The notes under the pieces: model-generated
The model's database searches: none
What the model was told of the DNA's origin: nothing
Seen by the model: only the letters and a program-made list of their open reading frames with translations
Translations under genes and position numbers: made by a program
Shown: positions 1-13,015 of the stretch, one piece after another
Numbering within the stretch: position 1 is the stretch's first letter
How the letters are laid out: every line of letters begins with the position of its first letter
Assembly: GCA_030268105.1 (NCBI GenBank)
Contig: BSDZ01000017.1
Span: 1,426,001-1,490,000 of the forward strand
DNA: 64,000 bases
Origin: Volvox africanus
Taxonomy: Eukaryota; Chlorophyta; Chlorophyceae; Chlamydomonadales; Volvocaceae
Direction of reading: 5' to 3'

Positions 1-1804
1 TTCCGTTGTGGGAGGAGTTACCTTGGTGGTTTGATCAGTCTGTGCTCTTCACTGCAAACAGGGATCGCATCTTTAAGCGTTAACGAGCGATGGTGGCAGG
101 GATGCACCCGCTTTCGTAACAAGAATACACAGACCCAACCTTCAGGTTCGGTGCTGCTTCTGCCCGACTTATAAATTTCAAGAGCCCCTGGGCTTATTAT
201 TGTGCTCACCTTGATGTTTCTGCTACTGAAGAGGGCGAAGCGCAATTCCATGCATAAGAATTTAAAATGACAGGCACATCGCGGTCTTTTTGGTTGGTAA
301 CTTGGTGCAGGGGAGATGCATACCCTTTGCCTGCGCGCGAATGATAGTTCCATTCGTTTTAATCGGTGACATGGCGTTGGCATGGCGCTACATGGCTGTG
401 GGGTAGATGTAATGTTGGGATGTGTAGTGTAGTGTGGGTAAGGCATGGTGGCATAACGGACTGGAGCAGCGGTTTTGGCGTGCTCTGGCGGTAGAAAGAA
501 AGGCGGCTGGCATTGTCGGCCGCGTTGATTGGATGCACAACGCATCGAACGGTGAGAGAACGCGATCTTTTGTTGATCCTCCTTCTGAACTCCGCAAGGT
601 TGCGACTCGGCGGCTTGGTTGCGCTGGGATATACGCCTGAGTTTTGGGCCGCAGACGTGCCCCAGAAGGCGTGTTCACCTGGTTGGGCCGTGGGACGCAA
701 CCAGAACGCGTTGGCCTTTGCAAAAATCGGTTTGAATGCGAACGGCTAGGTGGGTATTCCAATGTATGATGGCTTTGCGAGAGGCTAAATAATGCCATTG
801 TAGCTGCCCTTGACGGCGTCTGTGGCTTGCGGGTTTGGCACCTGTTAAGTGACAGGACTCTCTGCACGAGGACATACTCTACAGGCGTTCCATTCGGTTG
901 CGATTGTGATAGGTACGCCCGCCCAAGCCAGGATCGCGTGAGAAGGCGTAGCGAGTAGTAGCTGCCATTCATCAGACTCACTGCCGTAGGCTGCCGCGAG
1001 GGGGCCATTGTCTCTCGCAAGCTGAGCTACATATCTGGATAGTTCCGAGGTTTGCTAAGATTCGGAGCAGGTGTCGCTCCGTGCGGAACGTGCGACCAGG
1101 TTCAAGGCACCGCTTGTTGACTCCATGGCGATCCGTGGTCAACCGAAAGCACAGAGTTTGGACCGTGCGTTCTGCAGGAGCGACAGTAGACGTTCATGGT
1201 GTGCATATGAACTGATTTCCTCGGATCGGGTTTGTTCGCTTGTTGCGCAATCGGGTTTTAAATCAATAATTGCTGTAAGGTGCACACGTGCGCCGTTGTT
1301 TCAAGGGTAGGTCCAGCAGGCCGGCGCTGTTGCATGCCGCTACTCCCCGACGTGATGGGCAAAGGACACGCTGCGTGTCCTGGAGCAACGGCAAGCTGGT
1401 GATGACGACTTGGACGACCGGCCGTCCTTAAGGCCTATCGATCCCCTTAATCAATCATGAACGGCAGCAAGAACATCTTCAGCACTCGCGATCGTTAGGA
1501 AGGGCTGTTTTGAGGATAGTTCCAGGAACTTCAGTAAACTCGTAACCTGGCGGGACATGGTGGACTCTTATCAGAAAGGCGATAGCACGATTTCCGAGGT
1601 ACAGCAAAAACGGTTCTATATCATAGTGCAATATTTGATCATTCGTTTGGTTGTAACAGTACGCGCCTTACGCATACGGGTACGGAGGAAGCTGGGTCGG
1701 CGGAGCCGAAAACGTCATCAGGTTCGCGGGTGACGAACTGCGTCTAATATGTTTCTTATCTATCGTTTTGATTATGAATAGGCAGTGTTTGTATATTGCA
1801 GAGA
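1..1804. other. 5' flank with no recognisable gene
   Basis: I see no conserved protein in any frame. The open frames here (for example minus 388-1020) have composition of chance reading frames and contain no domain I recognise. The segment presumably holds the promoter and 5' UTR of the HGH1-like gene that starts at 1805, and perhaps the end of a gene outside the window. Confidence 0.5.
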
Positions 1805-3564
1805 ATGACAGTTTCTGACCTAGGAGAACTCATAGGCTTTCTGGAGGACTCACGTGATGAGGTATGGAAGTGGGTTAACGTGCAACGATGATGCCTATAG
1901 ATGCAATCTTCATCACATGAGGTTTGGCGGCGCAGGTTCGGGCGATGTCTGCAGAGATAGTGGCCGGCTTGACTGCCAATGCGGAAGGCTTGGAAAAGTT
2001 AAAATGTGTACACCAACCACTCATCACTAAGCTCCTCCAATGCGTGGTACTTGGGGGAGACGCTGTAAGGAAGGCGCTGGTTGCGCTTGTAAATCTTTCC
2101 CACGACCCGGCCGTTGTGGAAATGCTTCTAAATTCGAACGTCATCAATCGAGTGATGGAATTCATCCGCGATCGCACTACCCCGCACGTTGACTTGATGG
2201 TCAGTTGACGGTTAAGTACTTCATTGTTTATAACTTCTTTGGCCCTTTTGACCCCTGGGACGTCAGTGGTGGGTTACCGATGCGTTTCGCGTCGCAAATC
2301 CCGCATAATCGCCGTTTTCAAGGATGTCTTGATGCCTTGAAGATCAAGAACCGCATTTTGCAATTGTAGGTAAAAGTCTGTCATTTACCATACCGTTTCG
2401 CATTTTCTAATCCGGAAGCTTAACTCCCTTCCAATTTATCCTGGTTGGGTTGCTGCAGACGAGCTTACTGGCAAACATCACTATCAGTGAACGAGGCAGC
2501 ATGGAACTGCTTCAACTTGGGAAAGGCAGCATGGAGGGCCAACACATGTGGGTCGCCATAGCAGCAGGATGGGCTCTACGTAGAACGGGATTGTGCTGGA
2601 CCAGCATACTGCACGGGCGCGCTCGTGAAGAAAGATACGGGGCTAATTACTGTGACAGCGTCATGTCACAGCCTTAGTGTCGCGCGCTGTTTGCATGCCT
2701 CGAAGAGCCATGAGCCTTTGCCTCAGTTCGCATTGACACGGCCTCGGATGGGCACCGCCCAGCCACCACAAAACACAGAGACTTAAAAAACACAAAACGT
2801 AGAGACTTAATCCAGACATTTATTCTCGAACTGCTTCCGCAGACCTTCTTGCAGCGCATCATCTCATTGCTCACCCAGCCGGACAGCTGATTCTCTATGA
2901 GTCGGTCACCCGGCACCTCATTCCGATGCTGATCCTTCACCGAGCCTAGTGATAAGTTTTGCATTAGTTGCCCCCAAACCCACAGGTCTGTGCTGCTGAA
3001 GAAGTTTGTGATAACGGGCATCACGAACCGCCCCGGTGGCGACGATGACCTGTACGAGCATGTTGCGTCCGTACTCACGAATGTGACGCGGCTGCGAGAG
3101 GCGCGGCTGTTGCTGCTGCAGCCCGGTCGGGAACTGCTGCTGGCGCTGGTGCCGCAGCTGCACTCGTCGAACGCGCTGCGGCGAGTGGGAGCTGCCGGCG
3201 CCCTCAAAAACTGCATCATGTCTGCGGAGGTGATGACCCACCGGCGCTATGGCGAACCGAGGGGATATATTTCGGTTTCAGGGGATCAGGGTTTCCGTAC
3301 TTGCGTTGGTTTGGACCGATCCTCTTAGAGCATTATGACAACTTGTACTCTTTCCGGATGAAAATGGCTGATGAAATGTCCGCAGGATGATGGCACCCTC
3401 GACTGCCTGTTGGAAGATCGGACCGTACTGACCCACATGCTTCGATGCATCAATGGCCAAGCACCATTGGAGAAGGAGGACACGTGAGTCCATTCCCACT
3501 ATACACCATCGCCTTGCCGCAGTCGTGACCCCTTCAGCTGCAGCAGCACCAGCAACAACAACAA

Positions 3565-3596
<32 letters not shown>

Positions 3597-3627
3597 CCAG
3601 CAACAACAACAGCAACAACAACAGCAA

Positions 3628-3659
<32 letters not shown>

Positions 3660-4823
3660 ACAACAGCAACAACAGCAACAACAGCAACAACAGCAGCACT
3701 ACTACCAAACACTAACACCAAACACCAACACCACCAAACATCACCAGCAGTGGCAAAAGTATCTTCTTATATTGTACCGCATGAAACACAGTACTCAAGT
3801 AGTATGTAGTATCAGATCGATATATTTTGGGCTCTGCATTAAGAATGCGTCGTAAGATTCCTGGCCATTCGGGTTCTCCGTCATACCTTGTTATATCTGG
3901 AAATATGTAAACATCGCGAAGTTGGATGCCATCGAGCGGAATCCTGGGCGGCCGTGCTCAGCCTTCCAAAGGAACCTTCCCTCTGCCGCCACCGCCGCCA
4001 CGCTCCTGGCCCATGCATGGCCCGTCCTTTCTACGCCCTGTGTGTTCACAGGTTTAGTCGTGAAAGCGATGCTGTCCCATCCTCTGTCATGTCCATCAGG
4101 GTGCGGGAGCGCATAGCGGAGGCGATTCTGGTGTTGGCGGGCACGGACAAGGGCCGGGACGCGCTTTGGGAAGCGGGCGCTCCTGAGGCATTGCGCAAAG
4201 GGTGAGCGTAGGTTAGGGAGAAGGAGCCGCCCTTCAGGGAGGGTCATCACGGCCTTTTTCCATGCATCACACAGCACCCCTTTGCGGAGTGAGGAGCTCC
4301 CACGGCCGGGCATGCGTGCCTCTTTTTAAAAAAGAGGTTCCTTTGAGATACCAATTGTGTCCTCGATTTACCAACTGCGCAAACATCGTGTTGGGGGGAA
4401 AGGCCGGCATCTTAGGTCCTAGTGTACTCTATCTTCACTTGGGGATTGCGCTCGTGTTTGTTGTACGTGTTATGTATTGTATGTGTTATAATCCTTAATT
4501 TCATATTGTATGTTGTGTCTGGCTATGTTCATATGATACAATGCCGTTTGTATTCAGCCATTATGCGGTTATGGGGTCTATCTGTGCGTGCGTCCTCTGC
4601 ACATTTCAGGTACGAGGACGAGCAGCACCCTGGCGTGTGTTTGGCGATGGAGCGCACCGCAGAGATCTTTCTGTCGCACAGCACTATTGACAGCGGTCTC
4701 ACGCCGGGCGTATTGGGCTTGGCGTCCTCTGCTAAGCAGCAGCAGCGGCAAGAACTAGCACAAGAGCAAGGAGAAGGGGAAGGAGAAGGACAGGAACAAG
4801 AGGGACGAGGAGGTCTGCATTAG
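1805..4823 (+). CDS. HGH1: HGH1-like armadillo-repeat protein (FAM203 family)
   Basis: Seven exons join in phase: 1805-1861, 1936-2199, 2459-2547, 2986-3229, 3386-3483, 4100-4201 and 4610-4823, giving about 355 residues, the normal size of the family. The start ATG at 1805 opens MTVSDLGELIGFLEDS, matching where plant HGH1 proteins begin. Family landmarks follow in order: VRAMSAEIVAGLT, KALVALVNLS (armadillo helix), SLLANIT, LYEHVASVLTN, then RVGAAGALKNC and the C-terminal GYEDEQHPGVCLAMERTAE segment. HGH1 is known in yeast as a cytosolic cofactor that helps the chaperonin TRiC/CCT fold elongation factor eEF2; that role is inferred here from homology. The tail after residue ~330 is a Q/E/G-rich low-complexity stretch. 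Intron 5 carries a CAA/CAG tract. All introns are GT-AG. Confidence 0.93.
3538..3701 (+). repeat. CAA/CAG trinucleotide tract in HGH1 intron 5
   Basis: About 160 bases of nearly pure CAR triplets (CAA and CAG mixed) lie within the intron between exons 5 and 6 of the HGH1-like gene. It creates long poly-Thr/Ala, poly-Val or poly-Leu reading frames on either strand that are artefacts. Confidence 0.95.
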
Positions 4824-5013
4824 CCGTAGTAATGGAACCTGGTTGCAGGGGCAGGATGAGCGTTGGGGAGGAGAAGGTCTCAAGATGTGTGTATATGTGT
4901 GCGTGGCTGGGGGGAAGGAGTTGGGTTTTTCGCAGTAGCTGTGCGATTTGACGGGTTAATATGTGTGGTGTCTTTGCTGTGCCTAAAAGACTACATGCCG
5001 CGGCGGTTTGGTG

Positions 5014-5018
5014 TGTAA
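5014..5018 (+). terminator. Poly(A) signal UGUAA, HGH1-like gene
   Basis: TGTAA lies about 190 bases after the HGH1 stop. UGUAA is the usual polyadenylation signal of chlorophycean green algae, in place of AAUAAA. Confidence 0.6.
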
Positions 5019-5886
5019 ATGCAACTTCTAGGTTTGGGAAAAGAATACACAGAAGATGGGCGGAAGTGGTGAGTGGCAATTAGGTGAGGATATCTTTTCA
5101 CTTTCTACACGGACCAGAGCGCTTTGCTGGGGGGCTGCGTGTCGCTTGTATCAAGGACCTGCAGAACCTTGCCCTTTCTTCCAGTCGTGTGCAACGGCCT
5201 TGCTCCTCTCCTTTTCTATAGCCTGGTTGATTTGGTTGATTTGTATTGATGATTGTGGTCATGGATCAAGCAGGTAGCTCCGTGGGATAGTAGACGCAAA
5301 ACCATCACGCACACGTCTGTGCGCAGCGTGTGGTATGGTGTTGCTCGACAATCCCCGACGCGCCACACAGATACAGTGGCGTGCACAGGATATCGTTTAC
5401 TGTATAGGTGCTAGTCCAATAAAAATATTACTAAAATATTACGGTCCTTTGAGCTTCCTGGCCCGTATGGGCCTTACGGGCTCTTGGGAGCTGGTAATTC
5501 CACATTATATCACAACCTAAGGACAATTTCCGGTGGAATTTGGTACGGTCAGACGGTAACCCGAGTACTCAAGCTGTCAGAACGGTGCCCCCCTAGCAAT
5601 TATGAAATAAAGATGTCTCGCCGGAAGGCCAGATCCTGGATATGACGAAATAGTGATGAATGCCGTAATAAAAGTAAACTTTGGCACATGTGACATTTTC
5701 CTTTCAATTGACGTCTGACCTTTCTCGCCGGATTTCCAGCATTCTATGCAGAGCAGATTTGTGCTCTAAATCCGTGTATGCCGCGCATGTCCAAAGGGTT
5801 CCGACGAACTGTAGCGAAGCGAAGTTGTCAGATGTACAATACTGGCATCGAATTTACCACCGAATTTACCAAAACGGCCTTATAAA
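5019..5886. other. Intergenic region between HGH1-like and ATP11-like genes
   Basis: There is no conserved coding signal on either strand. This tandem intergenic stretch should contain the ATP11 promoter. I recognise no TATA box or other element with confidence. Confidence 0.5.
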
Positions 5887-8442
5887 ATGTATATCGCCTC
5901 GAACAGATTAATTCGCGCTTTCTTAGGGTGCGGTCGACAACATGGTGGCTCATTTGTGAGTTTTCTATTCTCCTATTCCCGGCTTCATAGTCTTACGAGA
6001 ATTCATAAGATAATTGTAGTATAATAAGTTTTGTTCGGTGTAGGCATTATGGTCTTTCGTCCGGAACCAGCAGGCGGGCATCAGCGGTGTGTCGGCTCCG
6101 TCCCCAAGCCAACTGAGTCAGGTGGTCCGGCTGGAGGAGCTGCTGAAGAAAACCCGCGAAGAAGTCGTGGAGATCTGGCTTGGGGTAAGATTTCACCCCA
6201 TGTTAGCACCCCATGTAATTTTGATGGACACAAATGAATGTCCATCCATGGTCCCGTCCATCCCCCGATGCCCATAAAGACGGCCAGATCGCCATCTGGA
6301 CCAAACCCAAATCGTTACATCCTACGGGTGGTGGCAACCATATAACACCGTGTTTATATGGGCCGGAAGGGAGAGCAGAGGCCTGCTAAAATTTTGATGG
6401 GCCGTCCTACTGTCGTGGGCGTCATAGTCCTTTGGGTGCAATTCACTTTGCCTGACCAACCTTGAAAGTATCTTTTTGGAGGCGCATGTCACATTAATGA
6501 CTGTTCTGTGAAAGGCCGCCTCGCCGGGACGCTACCTGCTACTCTTACACATTCGGAAGATATGACGACATGAGACACATGGGGAACGCTGCTACACATA
6601 TGTACAGCCCCTAACCTTTTTGGGGGGTTGGGCTATGCGTGCTGCGTGGGGAGGCTCTCTGCAAGTCTCGCGTCCCTTGGACGTGCCAAGGGACGAAAAA
6701 TGTGGCGTTTCGCACCTTGAAAACGGGTAGTGCTGCTTTGGAAAGCACTAGATCCACTTTGTTTTCCTCCTCTAATCCAGTACCACGCGGATGCAAAAGC
6801 AAGACGGGTAGGCTCCGCTCTCAACGCCCAGGAGTATGGTACCTTCGTTGACCACGCCAAGGAGAGGTAGGTGCACAGGACAGCTGGGCGCGGGGTGTGA
6901 CCGTCCGTTTGATGTGTGACATGTACTGTGCTGGCCCCATTGTTTCCTGGGCGCTTTTGAAGGCGTCCTCGGAGATTTTGGGTGCGACTAAAGAAACCAA
7001 TCCTGTAGCTGCGAAGTTGAACCCGAAAGTTGCAACCGAAGAAAGGCACTTAGATGCAGACTGCAAGGCGCTGACCGGATATGTATTTAATGTCAGCGCC
7101 ACTCCCAACTACACATTAATTCATCAGCTCGCACAATAGGGAGCTAACGCCAGGCGCTGGTGGCTCTCCTGCACTGTGCTCCTGTGTCCCGCAGCCCCAT
7201 GTTCGTACTCCCATTGACAAGGCCCGGGGGTTACGAGACGCTCCTGGTTCAGTGTCAAATGCCGTTCGTGCTGGTTACGGGGCTGGAGGAGTTTAAGAGG
7301 TGCGGGTGACTCTCGCACGTGGTATCCAACGTGTACAACATACCGGAGATAGGCTCTTTGGGGATTAAGGGGCGGCGCAGAGAAGCGCATTGCGTCATCA
7401 AGCCCTATGTCCGTGTGCGTGTGCGTATGCTTGTGCTTGTGCGTGCGCAGCATTTCCATCCGTCTTTATGTTCCTGGAGGATTTGCTCCTCGCTCGTGCT
7501 TCCATGTTTCCATCTGATGTATCATCAACCATTATTCAGCGTGCGCCCGCGTGTGTGTTGGGGAGGGGAGAGGCTGGGGTAATGGATAATTTTGGCAGCT
7601 ACCTGGCGAGTAAGGAGCTGCGTAGCATTCACACGAACGCATTATAATTTTGTGCTGTACGATGTGTTGGAGTGGCATTCTGCGTTAATTACTGCGTTAC
7701 TACATATGAGGTTAGGCATAGGAGCCAAACCCAAACTAAATGTGGACGCGGCAGCATTGGGATACCAACGGCTGTGGCTGCAGCCACAGTATTGTCTAGC
7801 CGCTTTGGCAATCCGATCGATGGACCCATGGGTCGCAGGAACGGTGTCAGTGCACCACCGTACCTTACGCTCACCCACTATCCCGAGTTGTGCGACTCGC
7901 ATGGCGTGGTTCTCGTACGAGGTGACGTCATCCACGACAAGGGCATGAATTTGGAGGAGGTAAGCCGGCATTGGGGCCGGGAGAGGTTTACCTGGCAGGG
8001 CTGCTGCAGTAAAACGCCATTGCTTCCGATTAGAAGCACTTACCTGGGGGTAAAACCCTAAGCCCCTGCCTTCAAGCGCTATTTCCGGCTGCAACGCACA
8101 ATCTTCGGCGACAAGTGCCCTGACGCCCCTCGGTACGCGCCATCAGGCTTGAGAGCATACCCTGCTGGCGCTGCGAGATGCCACTGATTGATGCCTTCAT
8201 GCTTTCATACCTTCGTACCTTCTGCCTTCATACTTTCCACCACCTTAATATCTCCGCTGCATTCAGCCGCCCGTGTTATCACATTGTATGTGCAAATCCC
8301 ACTCCAGGCCCGCACCGTCATGGAGCTCATCCGCGCATTCTATACCAGCCCCGATGACTACCCACTTGTGCACACCTTCAACAACAAGCCAGCACAGTTC
8401 AACTTTGGTGCACTGCTGCAGAAGCTTAATATCACCGCATGA
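5887..8442 (+). CDS. ATP11: ATP11-type F1-ATPase assembly factor, mitochondrial
   Basis: Six in-phase exons: 5887-5955, 6044-6184, 6781-6866, 7195-7299, 7851-7959 and 8308-8442, about 214 residues. Exon 1 encodes MYIASNRLIRAFLGCGRQHG, an Arg-rich, acid-free amphipathic start typical of a mitochondrial presequence. Exon 2 ends in the helix LEELLKKTREEVVEIWLG; exons 3-4 give HADAKARRVGSALNA and SPMFVLPLTRPGGYETLL; exon 5 APPYLTLTHYPELCDSHG; exon 6 the terminal RAFYTSPDDYPLVHTFNN and FNFGALLQKLNITA. These are the ATP11/ATPAF1 hallmarks. The family is a matrix chaperone that binds F1 beta subunits before alpha3beta3 assembly; this role is inferred. The gene converges on the SET gene downstream. 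I saw no UGUAA close to the stop. Confidence 0.93.
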
Positions 8443-9177
8443 ACTTAAGTGCATGCGTTGTAGGTGGAGGACTGAGGTTAAAACAGAACATCGGCAGCAC
8501 ACTATCTGAAAGCCATTGTGAGAAGCTATTTCTTTGAGGCGTCGAACCTGGCTCGGCGGCAGGCTTGGGGAACTGGGAACTTGGAAGTAGCTGTATATTC
8601 GAGCAAGGAGGCGCCGGCTGTGATGTGCGGCAGCTACACAGCAGCGGTGGAGGCCGAGCCCAAGCCTAGTTGGACCTCAGAACCGCTCCACGTCGGTGGC
8701 ACTGGCAGTGATCCTCCATTTTATTCATTCTCGTACACACACACACACATGCATTCACACATGCGGGAGCTTTTTGGACGCATCACGCATATATACAGAC
8801 CTCTCATTGCATATCGCAAGTATGTGCCATGTACGGACGATGATTAAATGAATGCATCTAGCTCAGCACCCTGACCCCTGGGGCCCTAACTGCACATGGT
8901 CAAATTAGCCGGAATGAAATGTGTGAGCTGCAGGAATTGCCCTTGCTACCAATAGACTCGGGCTCCAGGTATTGCAACAACAAGTGGTTTGACAGTTGCT
9001 TTAAGATGAGTTGCTTTGCTATTGAGCTGGTTGGAAAAGAACTGGTTGGAGACAGACCGAAACGCATAATTGTAGGCTTCTTCGTTTCAGTCGGTTTTGG
9101 TGCTTTGAGTTAGCCTGGCAACAAACTAACAGCAAACGTGCGTGGTCTTCACGATGCCTTTTCCGAGTCTAGGTGTT
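8443..9177. other. Convergent intergenic region (ATP11-like / SET gene)
   Basis: Two convergent genes end here, so this stretch should hold both 3' UTRs. I found no conserved coding sequence and no clear UGUAA on either strand. A short CA tract lies near 8737-8755. Confidence 0.5.
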
Positions 9178-12100
9178 TCAGTTTTGGGGCTCCGCCTGCC
9201 CGTCTGTCTGTCTGTGTGTCTGTCCGTCCGTCCTCAGTCCAGGTCCTAAGCGAGGCACATCGTCAGGCCGACGCTGTCGCTGTCGCTGCATAAGGGAACT
9301 CAGGTCTTTCCCCACCACTGCCCCGCGTCCCGATGCACGTGCCGCCCCCGAAACTCCCTCCAGTCCTAGGACACCCTCCGCACACCGCAGCGCACGCAAC
9401 AAAATTTCTTTTTGCTGGATGCGCCATTGAAGCGCTAGCCCTGTGCACGTTAGACCGTCGGACAGCGCCACCCTCGTCACCAGTGGTGCGGGTGCAGCTG
9501 GAGCGACTTGCTTCGAAGCAGGCCCTGTTGCAGCTGCGGCTGCGGCTTCTTCGGACACCCTGATGGTCCTCCCAGTAGGTCTGTGTGATTGCGGCGAATC
9601 CTGCAGCTCCGGAATCTGTCCCTGGTGTTGTGGCCCTTGCTCCCGGGAAGTAGCCTGGGATAATTGTTGCTGCTGTCCCGGCCGGTGACATCGTTGCAAC
9701 TCCTGCTGCTGCTCCTCCTGCTGCTCCTGCTCCTGCTGCTGGTTTTGCACATCTTGTTGAAATTGGAGTTGGCGTCGCAGCTGCAGGTCATCGGAGAGAG
9801 TAGTGGGCAGCGCATCCAGCTGGCGGCTACATGCCACATGAAGCCATTGAAGCGCTCGACGGTCTCCCTTGCACAGTGGAGATTGTGAGCAGCAGAGTAT
9901 GTGGGGTTAAGGATGCGAATGTACTGAAATACCAGAGGACAGGCTCACTTGTGGCGGCCACTTGACAACACGAAACTTATGGACCAAGTGAAATGAGCGC
10001 CATTGGCTCACGATGGCCGATAATGAACAAGGAAGCGCCACACGACCGCAGAATCTTTTTCCAAAAAATCCAGTAAATGTTCCTGCCCCTGTCTACCTGC
10101 TGGCTGACTGCCGCACCAGCCGCCATCCGGTGGCCTGCACTGCGACGCTCTGCGGGGCTGGCGGCGCAGTAGCGGAGGAAGTGCAGAAGCTGCCAGCTGG
10201 GCTGTCCGTTGGCGTGTAGAAAGCAGTCAGCAGGGGTCAGGCAAGGTGAGCCGGCGGAGGTCCGAGCGGCAGAGGGCACGGGCAGCAGCGCCGGATCCAG
10301 CAGCGCTGTGTCATGCGGGTTGTACTGCAGTTACACGGCAAAAAAGGAGGTCTAACCCATCAGAAAGCTGCTATTACACATCTTTCCGGCTGAGATTGTT
10401 AACAGGAATGCGGACAGGGGCTGAAGCAGTCTGGACTGACTGACTTCAATGAGTACAATGCGATACCCCGTCCTCATGTATGACCCCTCTGCGCCGATTG
10501 CGGGTACGAGCGCAACGGTAGCAGCAATGGAACAACAGCCGTCGAAGCCGCCCGTGGCAGCCGCAGCAGCAACAGCCATCAACGAGCAGCGGGTCTTACA
10601 AGGCTTAGTGCTCTGCGGTTCGGTTCGGCAATCACGTCGTAATGTTTCGGTGTATGGCCGGTCGTTCTGGTTGGGCATACACCAAACTGCCCCGTCCCCT
10701 TTCTTCTCCTCAGACTCACCTGCAGCACGAACCCGTAATGTTCCAAGAGCTCTAGGTTCGTGTAGCGACCATAGCAAAGCATCACTTGCTCACCACGGCG
10801 GTACCACCGCCGAGCGACTATGCAGTATTGCTGTGCGGCTTCGTCCCACATGCCATCACCGGCAATTGAAGGAGCTTCCTCCGCCTCGTCCTCTCCCCCC
10901 CTCGTTTCTTGATCCGTGTTTACGCCTCTATCAGGTGATACTGGATATGATGGTGGATCCAGGCCGCCAACACCCTCATCATCACGCGCACGCCAACGGC
11001 CGCCGACCTGATCGCGGCCGCCACATCCATGCTGCCTCACTAGGGCCCCGTCTTTGCCCCCACCTTCGGCGCAGCAATTTTGCCGTGGAGCTGGACAGCT
11101 GCCAGTAAGACGACGCGCGGGGATCCGGAAACCGACGGGACTATTTCCACCAGCCGCGGACTCGCTGCCAGAAGCCTCAGCATTGTCCCGCTGCCCATCG
11201 GCACCGGTGCCATTGCGAACATCGCTGCCGCCACCACCACCACCACCACCACCACCACCACCACTAACGGCGCTAGGGCCGGGGCCAGAGCCGCCGCTGC
11301 TGCTGCTGCATCCTCTATTGCTGGATCTGTCAACGACGCCGTTGGGATCAACACCATCATCCCTCGCGGCCCATTGGGCAGTAAAGTATGCTCCGGAACC
11401 GCTTTCTGCTTTTACATCGTCACCGATTGCCAGCAGAGTTAAAGGCTCTCTTAAAGCAGTCACCTGAGAAATGACATCCGACGCGACCCCTACTGCCGTA
11501 CTTGCAGCTTCTGGACTTCCGACTGATGCGGAAGTGGATAGGGATGATTCATTCTCCGCCGGTATCCCAACAGTTGCAGGCGGGGTGGTGACACTCGCGA
11601 TGCAACACGGCGATGTTGCAGCTGATGCAGCTATACTTGTGGCCGGCGTGCGTAGCTGCGGTGTGTACGGCGCCGGAGGTGGTTGGTAGTTGTGAAGGTC
11701 ACCGTAAGGTGTAAGCGCTCCTGCGGGGCACCAGGGAAGGTACATTGTACGGCTCTGTAGAGTCGAGGTTGCCCAGAGCCAGCCTCGGAAGGCAGTGAAG
11801 CGCTTGGGCAGACCTGCGGAGCCAGGGAAGAATGGTACCAATCACTCATCAAAGTGCTTTACCGTCCTCGCCACGCAGATAGATCCAATCCACGGAGGTT
11901 CATGGCAGTGCCAAAACTAAACTTGTCAGCGGGACAGTAGATGTGGGACTTCGCTCTCGCTGTCTCGCACCCACCGTGTCCCCTCATTCCAAAGCCCATC
12001 TGGGAGGCCGTAACATCAGTCGACCAGTACTGGAAGCTGGTGGTGAGTGCTGAACCCCCAACAAATGCATGCATGTTGAAGTCGATCGGGGAGGGTGATG

Positions 12101-13015
12101 AATGGATGCGGGCGTCCCGCTAGCACATCAGGGAGAAGCACGGCTATAGCTACGCCTCCCAGCAGGTTAGGTCAGGTCAGGTAAGTGGGCCGTTGACGGT
12201 GAGAGGAATGCCACCACCACCACCCGTCACCCTGTTACAAAAACTGCATACAACCAGGCTTATATGACTGCACAGACGCGAATACCCATACACGTATACA
12301 CCCACCCAGGTCCTGTAGAAGCGGCAGCACCTCCCGCCACTCCTCGCGCGCACGGTCTATCGCCGCCGTGGCCACGTCCCTTGCGTGCTGCAGCTGCAGC
12401 TCCCCCACGACATCGTCAACGAAATTGGCTAAGGAGGTGTAGCTTCGGGGCAGCTGCTTCAGGTAAGGCCACCAGAAGGAGTCCGGACCCCGGGACACCT
12501 CCAGCAGCAGGTGACAGCCTAGAACCTGATGCGGACTCAGAACTTTGCCGTCACCACCGTTCTGGCCCACGCGGTGCCGCTGCAATGCAGCCACGAGCTG
12601 TGGGTCTCGTGCTGCGCTGCGAGTTGTCAGCAACAGCCGTTCCGGGACTCTGAGCACTACCTCACCTGTTGCCAGTGTGGGTAACAGTAGAGAAATGGGG
12701 AGAGGCAGCCATTGGTGTGAGATACTGAAGGGGTCAGGGTGGGTCTACGAGTTACCAGTATGCCGTAAACACGCCGTCCTCAGGAGCTGCAAGGGTGCTC
12801 TATATCAGAGTAGGGGGAGTAAGAGATGAGTTCGATTGGAGCATTTTACGGAAACGTCGAATGTGGAAAGGAAGGGAGGGAATTAGTCACGCACCAGGTT
12901 GCAGGTCTTTGGTAGCTATAATGCCGCGCCAACCCTCTGATACGAAAGCGGCAAGAATTCCATTAAAGATTGTGCCATTTTGTTTACACCAATTAGTGAG
13001 CTCCGGATCTGCCAT
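9178..13015 (-). CDS. SET-domain protein, SDG40-like lysine methyltransferase
   Basis: Five exons on the minus strand: 13015-12895, 12665-12306, 11813-10720, 10324-10097 and 9867-9178, about 830 residues. Exon 1 opens MADPELTNWCKQNGTIFNG and ends in WRGIIATKDLQPG, reading through the junction into EVVLRVPERLLLTT. Exon 2 carries LSPHQVLGCHLLLEVSRG and FWWPYLKQLPRSYTSL. Exon 3 holds GALTPYGDLHNYQPPPAP, then a ~260-residue G/S/A-rich insertion, then GEQVMLCYGRYTNLELLEHY. Exon 4 begins YNPHDTALL and exon 5 contains a Q-rich tract and LALQWRIQQKEILLRAL. The NY form of the SET 'NH' motif and the CYG-YTNLELLEHYGF end match plant SET DOMAIN GROUP 40, one branch of the Rubisco-LSMT/SETD class. The substrate is unknown. 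Confidence 0.8.
12121..12260 (+). repeat. Intronic dispersed repeat, copy 1
   Basis: About 140 bases in intron 2 of the SET gene are nearly identical to 15467-15606, in the same orientation. The shared core includes the start TAGCACATCAGGGAGAAGCA and the doubled GGTCAGGTCAGGTAAGTG, ending with an ACC triplet run. Identity falls away around both ends. It lies antisense within its host gene. Confidence 0.85.

Noticed and set aside
3278..3809. Poly-Val/Ala, poly-Leu and poly-Thr frames
   Set aside because: Read from the CAA/CAG tract in an HGH1 intron; codons on either side of the intron join in phase without them.
10579..10720. Continuation of SET exon 3 into an Arg-rich tail ending at 10579
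   Set aside because: A GTGAGT donor after FVLQ and an in-phase acceptor giving YNPHDTALL restore the family sequence; the tail is intron.
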